Counted from the stretch's first letter, positions 51,341-60,077 are shown. The stretch is 64,000 nucleotides of DNA from CAZAZQ01 sp964489705 (GCA_964489705.1 CAZAZQ010000003.1:1-64000), one strand, 5' to 3'. The notes: generated by a model not told the origin, from the sequence alone. A program made the numbers and translations.

Positions 51341-51722
51341 GAGGAACTCTAAGGAGTTGTTCTTCTACTTCTTTTTTCCGCTGCGATTTCAGTTCTCCCT
51401 TTGAGAAAGAGAGTCTAGCCAAAGGAGAGTGCTTCTCCTTTTGTTGCCAAAAGCGGTTTTTCATCCTGAGATATTGTGAAGAGAAGAGCCCGGTACGGGG
51501 GAACAAAAGCAGCCGTCGGCTGTTTTAATCAATTGTATAATAAAGTGTTATAAAAACGGCCTCCAACCGTGGACCGGTTGGAACGGCGCAAAATAATCTC
51601 AAAGCGGAGCTATTATTACTTGCTCCGGGGAAAATTGCCTATAAATTAGGCAGAGAAATTATAAATGGCTTTTAGAGGTGTTCAGAATTTGAGCATTGTG
51701 CCGATAAATTAGGGGAAAAATT
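51341..51722 (+). promoter_or_regulatory. yajC upstream region with three consecutive hairpins
   Basis: No gene in about 380 bases. A TATAAT lies at 51536-51541 without a clear -35 box. The stretch downstream of it folds into TCCAACCG/CGGTTGGA (51562-51582), CGGAGC/GCTCCG (51605-51627) and TGCCTA/TAGGCA (51636-51652), all between the putative promoter and yajC. They may form a structured leader; no known riboswitch is recognised. Confidence 0.4.
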
Positions 51723-52037
51723 GTGGAATATAACTGGCTGATTTTAATGGCAGGCGGACAGCAGACTGGAAACGACGGAATGTTTACCCTCCCGTTGTTT
51801 GGGTTGATTTTCGTCCTCATGTATCTGCTTTTGATTCGTCCGCAGCGGAAAAAACAAAAAGAACACGAAAAGCTGTTAAGTGAACTGAAAAAAGGCGATA
51901 AAGTCGTGACGACCGGCGGCATGTTCGGCACTATCTTCGCCATTGATGATGAGCGAAACCGGGTGGTGCTGAAAATTAATGAGAATACCAAGTTGGAGTT
52001 TTTGAAATCCTCCATTGCCGCCCGGGTCGACAAGTAG
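51723..52037 (+). CDS. yajC: YajC, Sec translocase accessory subunit
   Basis: The 104-residue product has a single membrane helix (LPLFGLIFVLMYLLLIRPQR) with the family signature RPQRKKQKEHEKLLSELKKGDKV in two parts and the conserved VVTTGGMFGTIFAI. YajC associates with SecDF. The start is GTG at 51723 after AGGGGAA. The neighbouring genes are def and fmt, not secDF, so the usual partner genes are elsewhere. Confidence 0.94.
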   Translation: MEYNWLILMAGGQQTGNDGMFTLPLFGLIFVLMYLLLIRPQRKKQKEHEKLLSELKKGDKVVTTGGMFGTIFAIDDERNRVVLKINENTKLEFLKSSIAARVDK

Positions 52038-52051
52038 TGTAAGGAGTTACC

Positions 52052-52558
52052 GTGGCAGAGCGGAAGATTGTCATCTATGGCGATCCGATTCTGCGGGAAG
52101 TATCGCAACCGGTCGGTGAGATTGACCGGGAAGTAAAAGATTTGGTGTCGGATTTGACCGACACTTTGAAAAAAGTACGAGGCTTAGGCCTCTCAGCGGT
52201 TCAGATCGGCGTCTTGAAACGCGTGTTTATCGTCGATCTTTCGGCAATTGATGCCCATGATACCCTCAGAGTTTTTATCAATCCCGAAATTGTAGAAGCG
52301 AAAGGCGAAGTTGAGATGGAAGAAGGTTGTTTGTCCTTTCCGGGATTGTACCTGAATATCGTCCGCCCTTCTCAGGTGACGGTCAAAGCAACCGACCTTG
52401 ACGGGAAGCAATTTGAAATGGAGGCGGATGGATTGTTGGCTCGTGCCATTTTACATGAATATGACCATCTCGAGGGTAAATTGTTCATTGATTATCTTTC
52501 ATCCATTGCCAGGGCGCTGATACGGGGACGCTTGAAAAAGTTGGCAAAAGTGTCTTAG
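52052..52558 (+). CDS. def: Peptide deformylase
   Basis: The 168-residue product has the three PDF motifs: GLGLSAVQIG (44-53, usual GxGxAAxQ), EGCLSFP (91-97, with the metal-binding Cys93) and HEYDHLEG (135-142, metal-binding His residues and catalytic Glu). It removes the formyl group from new proteins. AAGGAGTT precedes the start. Followed by fmt, the enzyme that adds the formyl group, a common pairing. Confidence 0.96.
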   Translation: MAERKIVIYGDPILREVSQPVGEIDREVKDLVSDLTDTLKKVRGLGLSAVQIGVLKRVFIVDLSAIDAHDTLRVFINPEIVEAKGEVEMEEGCLSFPGLYLNIVRPSQVTVKATDLDGKQFEMEADGLLARAILHEYDHLEGKLFIDYLSSIARALIRGRLKKLAKVS

Positions 52559-52644
52559 ACGTACTGAAAAGCTCTGGGGCGGGTTTTGCCTGCCCGAATC
52601 TTCCGTTTACTTCCACAGACGCCTGCTCACGGTAAAAAACACAC

Positions 52645-53613
52645 GTGAAAGTTATTTACATGGGTACGCCGGAGTTTGCCCGCAAACCTCTGGCGGCGCT
52701 CGCAACAAGCGCGCATTCGATTGCGGCGGTGGTGACGGGTCCGGACAGCCGCTCACCGCGAGGGGGGAAGTATGTCCCCACTCCCGTCTGTCAGGAAGCC
52801 GAGAAATGGGGGATGCCGGTTATCAAGGTCGACTCCCTCAAAGATGATGCTTTCTATGAAGAGTTGAAGTCAGTGCAGGCGGATATTATCGTGGTGGTAG
52901 CGTTCAAGATACTGCCGGAGCGGGTGTTTACCCTTCCGCCCAAAGGTGCGATTAACATTCATGCCTCGCTTCTGCCCAAATATCGGGGAGCGGCGCCGAT
53001 TAACTGGGCGCTCATCAACGGAGAAAAAGAAACCGGCTTGACGAGCTTTATCCTGAAAAAGAAAGTCGATACCGGCGACATTATTCTCCAGGAGAAAGTG
53101 CCCATTTTCGACGATGACACGTACGATTCACTTTCCGCTCGCCTTTCGGAGTTGGCAGGACCGTTTCTTTTGCGCACGCTTGAGCTGGTCGAAAGCGGTC
53201 GAGCTGTTCCTCGGGTCCAGAATGATGAAATCGCCACGCCCGCACCCAAAATCCGCCCCTTCGATGCCTTGATTGATTTTGGTTTCCCGGCGGAAAAAGT
53301 TCACAATTTTATCCGGGGGCTTTCGTCATACCCCGGTGCTTATACCTATTTCCGGGGGGAGAGAGTCAAGGTTCTCTCAAGTGCCCTTCTCCCTTCCGAA
53401 AGTGACGGTTCGGACGATGCCGTCCCACCCGGGACAATTTTGCCGTCACGAAAGAAATTAATCGTTCAATGCGCTCATTCGGCGCTTGAAATACGCACAC
53501 TGGTGCCGCAGGGGAAAAAGCCGATGTCCGGCGTATCCTTTTTGAACGGTTATAAACCGCAACCCGGTGAACAATTTGGAACCATACCCAAAGGGGGTAA
53601 CGTACACGAATGA
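52645..53613 (+). CDS. fmt: Methionyl-tRNA formyltransferase
   Basis: The 322-residue product begins KVIYMGTPEFARKPLAAL and carries the formyltransferase signature INIHASLLPKYRGAAPINWA with catalytic Asn/His. The C-terminal OB-like domain covers residues about 205-310. It formylates Met-tRNA for initiation. Start is GTG at 52645. It overlaps the RNase G/E gene by 4 bases. Confidence 0.95.
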   Translation: MKVIYMGTPEFARKPLAALATSAHSIAAVVTGPDSRSPRGGKYVPTPVCQEAEKWGMPVIKVDSLKDDAFYEELKSVQADIIVVVAFKILPERVFTLPPKGAINIHASLLPKYRGAAPINWALINGEKETGLTSFILKKKVDTGDIILQEKVPIFDDDTYDSLSARLSELAGPFLLRTLELVESGRAVPRVQNDEIATPAPKIRPFDALIDFGFPAEKVHNFIRGLSSYPGAYTYFRGERVKVLSSALLPSESDGSDDAVPPGTILPSRKKLIVQCAHSALEIRTLVPQGKKPMSGVSFLNGYKPQPGEQFGTIPKGGNVHE

Positions 53614-55151
53614 AAAAAGAAATTCTTGTCAATTCAACCGATTACGAAACACGCGTCGCTATTCTGGAAGACAACAAACTGGTCGAGTTACAGGTCGAAC
53701 GACCGGACTCGGACCGCATGGTCGGAGATATCTACAAAGGTATCATCAAAACGGTCTTGCCGGGGATGCAGGCAGCGTTTGTCGACATCGGCATGCCGAA
53801 AGCGGCGTATTTGCACTCATCCGACATCGGGAAAGATTACGGTCATCACCACTACGACTCGGAAGTGTTTGAAGAAGAAGAGTCGCCGGTCGATATCGTC
53901 CGCAAACGGCGACGGGCGGGTATCGAGACGGTGCTCAAGCGGGGGCAGGAAATATTGGTGCAGGTCATCAAGGAACCGATGTCCACCAAAGGACCGCGGG
54001 TGGCGTCCGAGATTTCCATTCCCAGTCGTTTGATTGTGTTGGTGCCCGATGATGATCATATCCGCATGTCCAAACGCATTTCCAGTTGGAATGAAAAACG
54101 GCGTTTGAAGAAAATCCTCTCCAAGCTCCGTCCTGAAGGTTTCGGGCTTATTGCCCGGACGGAAGCGGAAGGCAAAAGCGAAGCCGACTTCAAAGCCGAT
54201 ATCAAGCGAGTCCTCAAGTTGTGGGCAAAGCTGAAACGAAAAGCGGAGAACACCCCCGCCCCGTGCTTGATTCACAAAGAGGCGGAAATGTTGGTGGGGA
54301 TGATTCGCGATGTTTTCACTGAGGATGTCGAGCGCTTGGTGGTCGATAACAAGAAAGATTACAAAAAACTCATCAGTTTTGCCCGCCAGGTGGTGCCGCA
54401 TTTGAAAAGTCGTATCGAGCTGTACAAAGGAGAGCTGCCGCTGTTCGACAAGTACAATCTGGAGCCGGAGATCGAACGGATGCTCGACCGCAAAGTGTGG
54501 ATAAAAAAGGGTGCTTACCTCGTTATCGACCAAACTGAAGCGATGGTCACCATCGATGTCAACACGGGACGGTTTGTCGGCAGCGGCGACCAAGAAACAA
54601 CCATCTTTCAGACCAACATCGAAGCGGCGCGGGAAATTGCCCGTCAGATCCGCCTGCGCGATATCGGCGGCTTGATTATCTGTGATTTTATCGACATGTA
54701 CAATCGCGAAAACCGCCGCCGTCTGTATGAAGAGTTCAAAGCCTGTTTCAAGAACGACCGCGCCAAACGAGCGATCAGTCCCGTAACCGATTTCGGTATT
54801 ATCGAAATGACTCGAGAGCGGGTGCGTCCGTCACACATGCACATGCTTTCCGAGCCGTGCCCGTACTGTTCGGGACTGGGACGTATCCTCTCCAAACAAA
54901 CTATGACCACCAAAATCGAACGCTGGTTCTGCCGGGCGAAGGCAGACAGAAAGTACACCAAGTTCAACTTGGTAGTCAGCCCCTTGTTGGCGGAAGCGAT
55001 GACCGAGAACGGCACCGACCGGGTGGAACGGATGATGAAAATTCACAAGTTCAAGATCAATCTGGTACGGGATACTACCGTGCATATCCAAGAGTTCAAG
55101 GTCTACGATGCCGAGACCAACGAGGAAATTACCGAACGGTATCAGGTTTGA
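53610..55151 (+). CDS. rng: Ribonuclease G/E family endoribonuclease
   Basis: The 513-residue product has an S1-like RNA-binding region near the N-terminus (GDIYKGIIKTVLPGMQAAFV), the DNase I-like catalytic core with magnesium-binding Asp residues in VTIDVNTGRFVG and LIICDFIDM, and the Zn-link motif CPYCSGLGRI. It lacks the long C-terminal scaffold of RNase E, so it is RNase G-like in length, and cuts single-stranded AU-rich RNA and rRNA precursors. Its ATG overlaps the fmt stop. Confidence 0.94.
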   Translation: MKKEILVNSTDYETRVAILEDNKLVELQVERPDSDRMVGDIYKGIIKTVLPGMQAAFVDIGMPKAAYLHSSDIGKDYGHHHYDSEVFEEEESPVDIVRKRRRAGIETVLKRGQEILVQVIKEPMSTKGPRVASEISIPSRLIVLVPDDDHIRMSKRISSWNEKRRLKKILSKLRPEGFGLIARTEAEGKSEADFKADIKRVLKLWAKLKRKAENTPAPCLIHKEAEMLVGMIRDVFTEDVERLVVDNKKDYKKLISFARQVVPHLKSRIELYKGELPLFDKYNLEPEIERMLDRKVWIKKGAYLVIDQTEAMVTIDVNTGRFVGSGDQETTIFQTNIEAAREIARQIRLRDIGGLIICDFIDMYNRENRRRLYEEFKACFKNDRAKRAISPVTDFGIIEMTRERVRPSHMHMLSEPCPYCSGLGRILSKQTMTTKIERWFCRAKADRKYTKFNLVVSPLLAEAMTENGTDRVERMMKIHKFKINLVRDTTVHIQEFKVYDAETNEEITERYQV

Positions 55152-55307
55152 TGTTACCGGTAAGGGCTAACGGTGAAAAACAGGCAGTTTGTCCGTTTTC
55201 CGCGGTCAAAAGGGGGAGGAAAAGAGGGGGGTATCGGCTCGTGCCGCCACGAATTTTCAAAAAATAGTTGCACCTTTTTCCCGGTTGCTGTTTATATTAC
55301 TTATAGA

Positions 55308-55952
55308 ATGGGAGATGTAAAAGACATACGCCGGGAAATCGAAATCAAGCTGCAATTGAACTCCTTTACCGACTATCTCAAGCTCTTGGGATTTCTCGGA
55401 CAAGCGGAAGAAGAAGAACACCACGTCAACGCTTTCTTCGACAGCGAGGATAGAAAACTGGCGCGGGAAGGCTGGGCGCTGCGGGTGCGGGCGGAAAACA
55501 AGCGCGGTCTCGTGACTTTGAAAAGCAGCCCGCTCAAGCCGGGTCTCGCAGCGATTCGAAATGAAATCGAAGGAGAGATTTCGAAAGGGCTGGCGCAGGA
55601 GCTTATCGCTTTGCGTCGGGATGTGATGTCGCTTGATCACCCCGCCGTCGAGTTCATCAAGCAGAAATGGGGGGACATTACCGTCATGAAGCTGGTGCAT
55701 TTCACAAATACCCGCCGAAGAAAGCCGTTCAAAATCGGTGACGATATCTACACCTTGGAGTTGGACAAGACCGAGTTTTCCGACGGTTCCGTCGATTACG
55801 AGTTGGAAGTCGAGCTTCCCGATGAAAGCGTCATCGAGATGGTGCAGGATAAGCTTCAGAAGGTGTTTAATTCATTGGGGATTCCTTTCGTTCCCCAAAC
55901 CGAGAGCAAATTCGTCCGCGCCTTGAAAAAAGCCGGCATGGTCGAGCAGTAA
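55308..55952 (+). CDS. CYTH-domain protein (triphosphate tunnel metalloenzyme family)
   Basis: I use the ATG at 55308, right before the domain; the frame is open upstream but Pro/Arg-poor and unconserved. The 214-residue product shows the CYTH hallmark ExExK (REIEIKLQL, residues 9-17), then ALRVRAENKRGLVTLKS, NEIEGEI and TNTRRRKPFK, with YTLELDKTEFSDGSVDYELE and VELPDE-type acidic strands. Members hydrolyse inorganic triphosphate, thiamine triphosphate or make cAMP; which applies is not readable. A possible -10 TATATT lies just before the start, with little or no leader. Confidence 0.85.
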   Translation: MGDVKDIRREIEIKLQLNSFTDYLKLLGFLGQAEEEEHHVNAFFDSEDRKLAREGWALRVRAENKRGLVTLKSSPLKPGLAAIRNEIEGEISKGLAQELIALRRDVMSLDHPAVEFIKQKWGDITVMKLVHFTNTRRRKPFKIGDDIYTLELDKTEFSDGSVDYELEVELPDESVIEMVQDKLQKVFNSLGIPFVPQTESKFVRALKKAGMVEQ

Positions 55953-56005
55953 GCACCCGTATTCGTGGGCATTCTTGACATTCTGAAATTACACCACAGT
56001 CAAAG
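55951..56005. repeat. 55-base contig-end overlap, left copy
   Basis: The 55 bases just left of the second gap are repeated exactly at 56106-56160, just right of it. A repeat of exactly this length ending at the gap on both sides is what unmerged de Bruijn k-mer overlap looks like. Confidence 0.9.
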
Positions 56006-56105
56006 NNNNNNNNNNNNNNNNNNNNNNNNNNNNNNNNNNNNNNNNNNNNNNNNNNNNNNNNNNNNNNNNNNNNNNNNNNNNNNNNNNNNNNNNNNNNNNN
56101 NNNNN
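56006..56105. other. Scaffold gap of 100 N, probably artificial
   Basis: Exactly 100 N flanked by the same 55 bases. The likely true sequence joins the two flanks on one copy of the 55-mer, with no missing DNA. The break coincides with the edge of a dispersed palindromic element, which explains why the assembler stopped. Confidence 0.9.
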
Positions 56106-56160
56106 AAGCACCCGTATTCGTGGGCATTCTTGACATTCTGAAATTACACCACAGTCAAAG
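56106..56160. repeat. 55-base contig-end overlap, right copy
   Basis: Same 55 bases as 55951-56005. The palindromic element begins at its last base. Confidence 0.9.
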
Positions 56161-56232
56161 TAGGGAAGGTCTCGAAGAGACTTGCCAAATATGGAAGAGG
56201 TGATGGCAGGTCTGTACCAGACCGTGCCCTCC
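56160..56232. repeat. Dispersed two-hairpin palindromic element, copy 4
   Basis: A 73-base copy with hairpins AAGGTCTCgaaGAGACTT and GGTCTGtacCAGACC and outer ends GTAGGG/CCCTCC. It is closest to the copy at 645. It lies downstream of both the CYTH gene and the convergent YCF48 gene. Confidence 0.75.
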
Positions 56233-56245
56233 CAAGACTTAGAGT

Positions 56246-56294
56246 GTCGGGGAAGGGTTCCCCGACCGTGCAAGGATAAATCACCCTGAGGGTG
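56246..56294. repeat. Small palindromes next to element copy 4
   Basis: GTCGGGGAA/TTCCCCGAC (56246-56266) and CACCCTGAGGGTG (56282-56294) match the palindromes at 36759 and 36653/36819. They recur in the same neighbourhood as the two-hairpin element. Confidence 0.55.
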
Positions 56295-56305
56295 TGTGTG
56301 GGGGG

Positions 56306-57244
56306 TTACTTTGCTTTCTTGACGAGGATTTTTCCTTTGCTGCCGACGGCGAAGAGGTAGTCTCCGGCAAGGCACATATCAAGAATGTCAAACTCTTTTT
56401 CTTCCAACGGTTCCCGCTTCCATGTCTTTCCCCCGTCGGTGGTACGCATTATCAAGGCGTCTTTACCGGCTATGTAGCCTTCCTTCTCGTCGACAAGTTC
56501 CGAGGTGATGTAGAGCGTGTTTGACCATTGCTCCGGTTTTATCCAGGTTTTCCCGCTGTCCGAGGAATAAGCGAACATCCCCGACGGTCCTGCCATGATG
56601 CCGGTTTTCCCCTTCAGGGAAAAGGTTCGTGCCACCAGCCCGTCGGCAGTGTTTCGGCTCTCCCACGTCTTGCCGAGATCACGGGAAAAGTGCAACTTCC
56701 CGAACGAGAGTAAATACAGCCCTTCACCGGGATGGTAGAGCAGTTCGCTGTAGCCCAAGCCGAGCGATGTTTGTTGTTTCCAGGTTTTGCCGCCGTCGGT
56801 GGTACGCAAGCAAATCCCTTTGAGGGGGGAAACTGTATTACGCGTCATACCGATAATCACGCCGACCTCGGGCGTAAGCATTTCGACATCCATCAGCCAC
56901 GGGGTCTTGTCCCACCACGAGCAATTTTCCCACGTCCCTCCGCCGTCGGTAGTACGGTAAATCGCACCGTTGCGTCCGCAGACCACTCCGACCTTCGCAT
57001 CGGCAAAACTGATGTCTTCCAGCGGAACGTTGGGAGCCACGGAGATAGCTTTCCAGTTTTTGCCGCCGTCGGTGGTGCGGGCGATGTTCCCCTTACCGGT
57101 AACGATGAAAAGGGTGTCCGGAGAAAGGGCGCAAATCCCGGTGATGGTTTCTGTAAACGGTGAAGCGACGGTTTTCCATTCTTGGGAGTGCGAGACCGAA
57201 AAAACGGCGGTCAAAAGCGTGATAACAGCGATAATGATTCTCAT
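56306..57244 (-). CDS. Exported YCF48/BNR-like propeller protein
   Basis: I start at the ATG at 57244, which opens a signal peptide (RIIIAVITLLTAVFSVSHSQ); the longer frame to 57343 adds an unlikely leader. The 312-residue product has about six repeats with TTDGGKTW or SSDSGKTW turns and GVVCGRNGAIYRT-type strands, the YCF48/Asp-box pattern. There is no lipobox, so it is soluble in the periplasm or secreted, unlike the larger homologue at 3916. Confidence 0.82.
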   Translation of the reverse strand: MRIIIAVITLLTAVFSVSHSQEWKTVASPFTETITGICALSPDTLFIVTGKGNIARTTDGGKNWKAISVAPNVPLEDISFADAKVGVVCGRNGAIYRTTDGGGTWENCSWWDKTPWLMDVEMLTPEVGVIIGMTRNTVSPLKGICLRTTDGGKTWKQQTSLGLGYSELLYHPGEGLYLLSFGKLHFSRDLGKTWESRNTADGLVARTFSLKGKTGIMAGPSGMFAYSSDSGKTWIKPEQWSNTLYITSELVDEKEGYIAGKDALIMRTTDGGKTWKREPLEEKEFDILDMCLAGDYLFAVGSKGKILVKKAK

Positions 57245-57374
57245 GTGAATTGTACCATATCTTAAAAGTTGTTGCTTTGTACTACTTATACCCGTATAAG
57301 TTCTATGTAGCGGGAAGATAGAAGACGAAAAGGAAAAGGTCAACTAATGACAGGGAAGGTTAGTCAGGGTCGTT

Positions 57375-58040
57375 ATGGAATCGGATATCTTGGTTGAACT
57401 CAACAACGTCTACGTCAGGTCGGACCGAGGGGGACAGATTTTCCGCGAGCTGAATTTTTCCCTTCCCGCCGGTCGTTCCGCCGTCATTACCGGGGCGGCG
57501 GGTTCTGGGAAAACCTCTCTCGTCGAGTTGCTGGTGGGGAAACGGTTTGCCGAAAGCGGCTCGGTGGAAGTGATGGGAGTAACGCTCAAGCCGGGCAAGC
57601 GGCGAGTGCTGAAGAAGATACGCCGCAAAATCGGCGGCGTCGGCGGTATCTATGGCTTGATGCCGTCGCTGACGGTTGCCGAGAATATCACCTTCCCGCT
57701 CATACTTGCCGGGGAACGGCGAAAAGTCTGCCGAGAACGGCTGCTGAAAATGCTGACCGAGTTTTCCTTGCTCAAGCAAGCGGGGGTCTACCCGCATCAA
57801 CTTACGCGGGTGGAAAATACGTTGGTGCAGTTTGCCCGCGCTTCCATTGCCCATCAGCCCTTGATGTTGATAGACGAGCCGTTGGCGGGACTTGACCAAA
57901 AGACTTACCAGCGGATTTTCGAATACTTGGTGTCGGTTACTTTGTCGGGACGCTCGATGATAATTTTAAGCTCGGATATCCCTTCCCAGCAACTGCCCAA
58001 TACCGACTATTATCATATTTCCGAGGGAACGTTGGTATGA
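57375..58040 (+). CDS. ftsE: FtsE-like ABC ATPase with degenerate signature
   Basis: A 221-residue ABC ATPase placed directly before ftsX. Walker A (GAAGSGKTS) and Walker B (LMLIDEPLAGLD) are intact. However, the LSGGQ-type signature is replaced by QLTRVENTLVQFARAS, the Q-loop glutamine is not visible in the segment GGVGGIYGLMPSLTVAENI, and the H-loop reads ILSSDIPS with Ser for His. FtsE normally hydrolyses ATP to drive FtsX and EnvC; here ATP binding seems possible but hydrolysis doubtful. Gene order supports the FtsE role despite the divergence. It overlaps ftsX by 4 bases. Confidence 0.85.
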   Translation: MESDILVELNNVYVRSDRGGQIFRELNFSLPAGRSAVITGAAGSGKTSLVELLVGKRFAESGSVEVMGVTLKPGKRRVLKKIRRKIGGVGGIYGLMPSLTVAENITFPLILAGERRKVCRERLLKMLTEFSLLKQAGVYPHQLTRVENTLVQFARASIAHQPLMLIDEPLAGLDQKTYQRIFEYLVSVTLSGRSMIILSSDIPSQQLPNTDYYHISEGTLV

Positions 58041-58894
58041 CGCGCACAGCATACGTTCTGAAAGAATTAGCCCGCAATTTCAAGCGCTACCCCGGCACGG
58101 CATTGGCGTCATTTCTCTCTTTGACCTTACTGTTGCTTTTGTTCGACTTGTACTGGATCGGCGCCGGCACTTCCGAACGGTTTTATACCACCTTGCTGTC
58201 GGATATGAATATGGAGCTCTTCGTTGACGAAATGGTGCCCGATTCGGTGTTACCTTCGTTGCAGGCTCGTTTGGAGGCGACCGAAGGAGTCAGGGGCGTC
58301 GATTTCGTTTCCAAAGAAGAAGCCCGGGCGGAATTGAGCCGGTTGGTCGGCACCGACTTGCTGGTCGGTTACGATTCCACCAACCCGCTGCCGCGCTCAT
58401 TCCTCTTGACCTTTGCCCCCGACTATTTGAACTCCGCCGACATGGCAAACCTCGCCGCTCGGATGGAGAAACAACCCGAAATCACGCGGGTCTGTTATAG
58501 TGAGCGATGGCTGCGCAAAGCGGAGGCGACGCGGGCGACCATCTTGAACTTCGGCATGGTGCTGGGGGCGCTCATCTTGCTGGCGGCGTTGATAAGCTCT
58601 CTCAACAGCATCCGCTTGATGACCCGAGCCCGTGCCGTCGGCTTTCAACAAATGCGGTTACTGGGAGCGGGAAAGCTTTTCTTGGCGCTCCCCTTTCTGT
58701 TGGAAGGAATGATTATCGCCGGACTCTCGGCGGTTGCCGGGTGGCTGCTGATCTATTACGCCTATCACAAAATTACGTTCACTCAGTTTGAGCTGGTTAT
58801 CCCGACGTTGGAGGAGATTGCCATTTTTTGCGGGGTGACGGCGTTGTTGGGAATAATCAGCGGCTATTTGGGAATACGAAAGCTCTTGAGGTGA
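58037..58894 (+). CDS. ftsX: Cell-division membrane protein FtsX
   Basis: The 285-residue product has one N-terminal membrane helix (ALASFLSLTLLLLLFDLYWI), a periplasmic domain (about 45-165, beginning MELFVDEMVPDSVLPSLQAR) and three C-terminal helices around LGALILLAALISSLNSIRLM, FLLEGMIIAGLSAVAGWLLI and IFCGVTALLGIISGYLGI. The periplasmic loop is the docking site for EnvC-type activators, whose gene follows 4 bases later. Confidence 0.92.
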   Translation: MTRTAYVLKELARNFKRYPGTALASFLSLTLLLLLFDLYWIGAGTSERFYTTLLSDMNMELFVDEMVPDSVLPSLQARLEATEGVRGVDFVSKEEARAELSRLVGTDLLVGYDSTNPLPRSFLLTFAPDYLNSADMANLAARMEKQPEITRVCYSERWLRKAEATRATILNFGMVLGALILLAALISSLNSIRLMTRARAVGFQQMRLLGAGKLFLALPFLLEGMIIAGLSAVAGWLLIYYAYHKITFTQFELVIPTLEEIAIFCGVTALLGIISGYLGIRKLLR

Positions 58895-58898
58895 GCCG

Positions 58899-60077
58899 AT
58901 GACGGCGCGGATGATAGGGACGGTTTTCCTCGGCCTGGTGGTGCTGATGGCGGCGATGCCGAGCAGGGCGGCGGGAGGAAAGGAAGACATCCTCTTTCAA
59001 AAGCAAGACCTCGAAGAGATTTTGAAAGAGGTCGAACAAAGCCGTCGCAAGCTCGATTCCCTCAAACAAGCTGAGAAAGACGTTCTGAAGACCGTCTCGG
59101 AGTATGACCAAAAAATCGCCTCCGGGAAAAAAGTGCTCTCCCGCTTGAATCGGAAATTGAAAAAGCTCAAAAAGCAAATTGCCGAGACCGAGAAGATGCT
59201 CGCCGATTTCCAGGAGTTGTACGAACGTACCCGGCGTCGCTATTTGGGCAACCTTCGGCAGTTCTACTTTGCGGCGCGCCAGACCGAACTTGCCTTCGCT
59301 GAGCAGGTGAACGAAGAGCTCGAGTTGAAGCGGGAGGTTATTTACTTGGCGGCGCTGGCTCAGTTCGAGTCGGGAAATGTGGCGCAAGCACGAGAGTATC
59401 TCGAAGAGTCCCGTCAGAAGTTGACCGAGCTTTCCGGCGCCAAAAAGAAAGTTGCCGGACTGAAAAAGAAAAAAGAGACCGCCACGGCTCTGAATAGAAC
59501 CAGAAAGGAAAAAGAACAGAAAAAACTCGAGCGGCTCCGGAGGAAAAAATCGGCGGAAGCCGACCGGATTCTTACTCTCCAACAGGCAGCCCAGGAAATA
59601 GAGCGGATTATCGCCCGCTTGCAAAGGGAGAAAGAAGCGACGTTGCCGACGGCATCTCGGGACACTTCCGTTCCCTCCGCTTTTGCGGCGTTGCGGGGGC
59701 AGTTGCTTTCGCCTTTCAAGGGAAAAATTGTCGTCGGGTTCGGTAATCATGTCGACCCGGTCACAAAACTGAAATCGTTTTCTCCGGGCATCACCATCAA
59801 GGGGAAAAGCGGGCGGAAAGTAGTGGCGGTTGCCGATGGGACGGTGGTGTACGTCGGAAATTTGCGCGGGTATGGGAATTTTATTATCATTAACCACGAT
59901 GACCGCTACTTTTCCACCTACGGCGGTTTGGGAAAAACAGCCGTCAAGACGAGCGAATACGTCGTGGCGGGGACGACGCTTGCCTATGCCGGCAGTGATG
60001 GTTTGGTAAAGTTTGAACTCCGGAAGGGGCGAACCCCCCTTGATCCGGTGAAGTGGATACGCCTTGATTCCTTTTGA
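58899..60077 (+). CDS. envC: EnvC-like amidase activator with coiled coil and degenerate LytM domain
   Basis: The 392-residue product has a signal peptide (GTVFLGLVVLMAAMPSRAA), a long coiled coil (about 28-255) and a C-terminal M23/LytM domain (about 270-385). The domain lacks catalytic zinc ligands: the usual HxG is SPG in LKSFSPGITIKG and the HxH is VKF in GLVKFELRKG. A single His remains in INHDDRYFSTYGGL. This is the EnvC condition: no hydrolase activity, but activation of division amidases under FtsEX control. It overlaps the holB start by 14 bases. Confidence 0.9.
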   Translation: MTARMIGTVFLGLVVLMAAMPSRAAGGKEDILFQKQDLEEILKEVEQSRRKLDSLKQAEKDVLKTVSEYDQKIASGKKVLSRLNRKLKKLKKQIAETEKMLADFQELYERTRRRYLGNLRQFYFAARQTELAFAEQVNEELELKREVIYLAALAQFESGNVAQAREYLEESRQKLTELSGAKKKVAGLKKKKETATALNRTRKEKEQKKLERLRRKKSAEADRILTLQQAAQEIERIIARLQREKEATLPTASRDTSVPSAFAALRGQLLSPFKGKIVVGFGNHVDPVTKLKSFSPGITIKGKSGRKVVAVADGTVVYVGNLRGYGNFIIINHDDRYFSTYGGLGKTAVKTSEYVVAGTTLAYAGSDGLVKFELRKGRTPLDPVKWIRLDSF

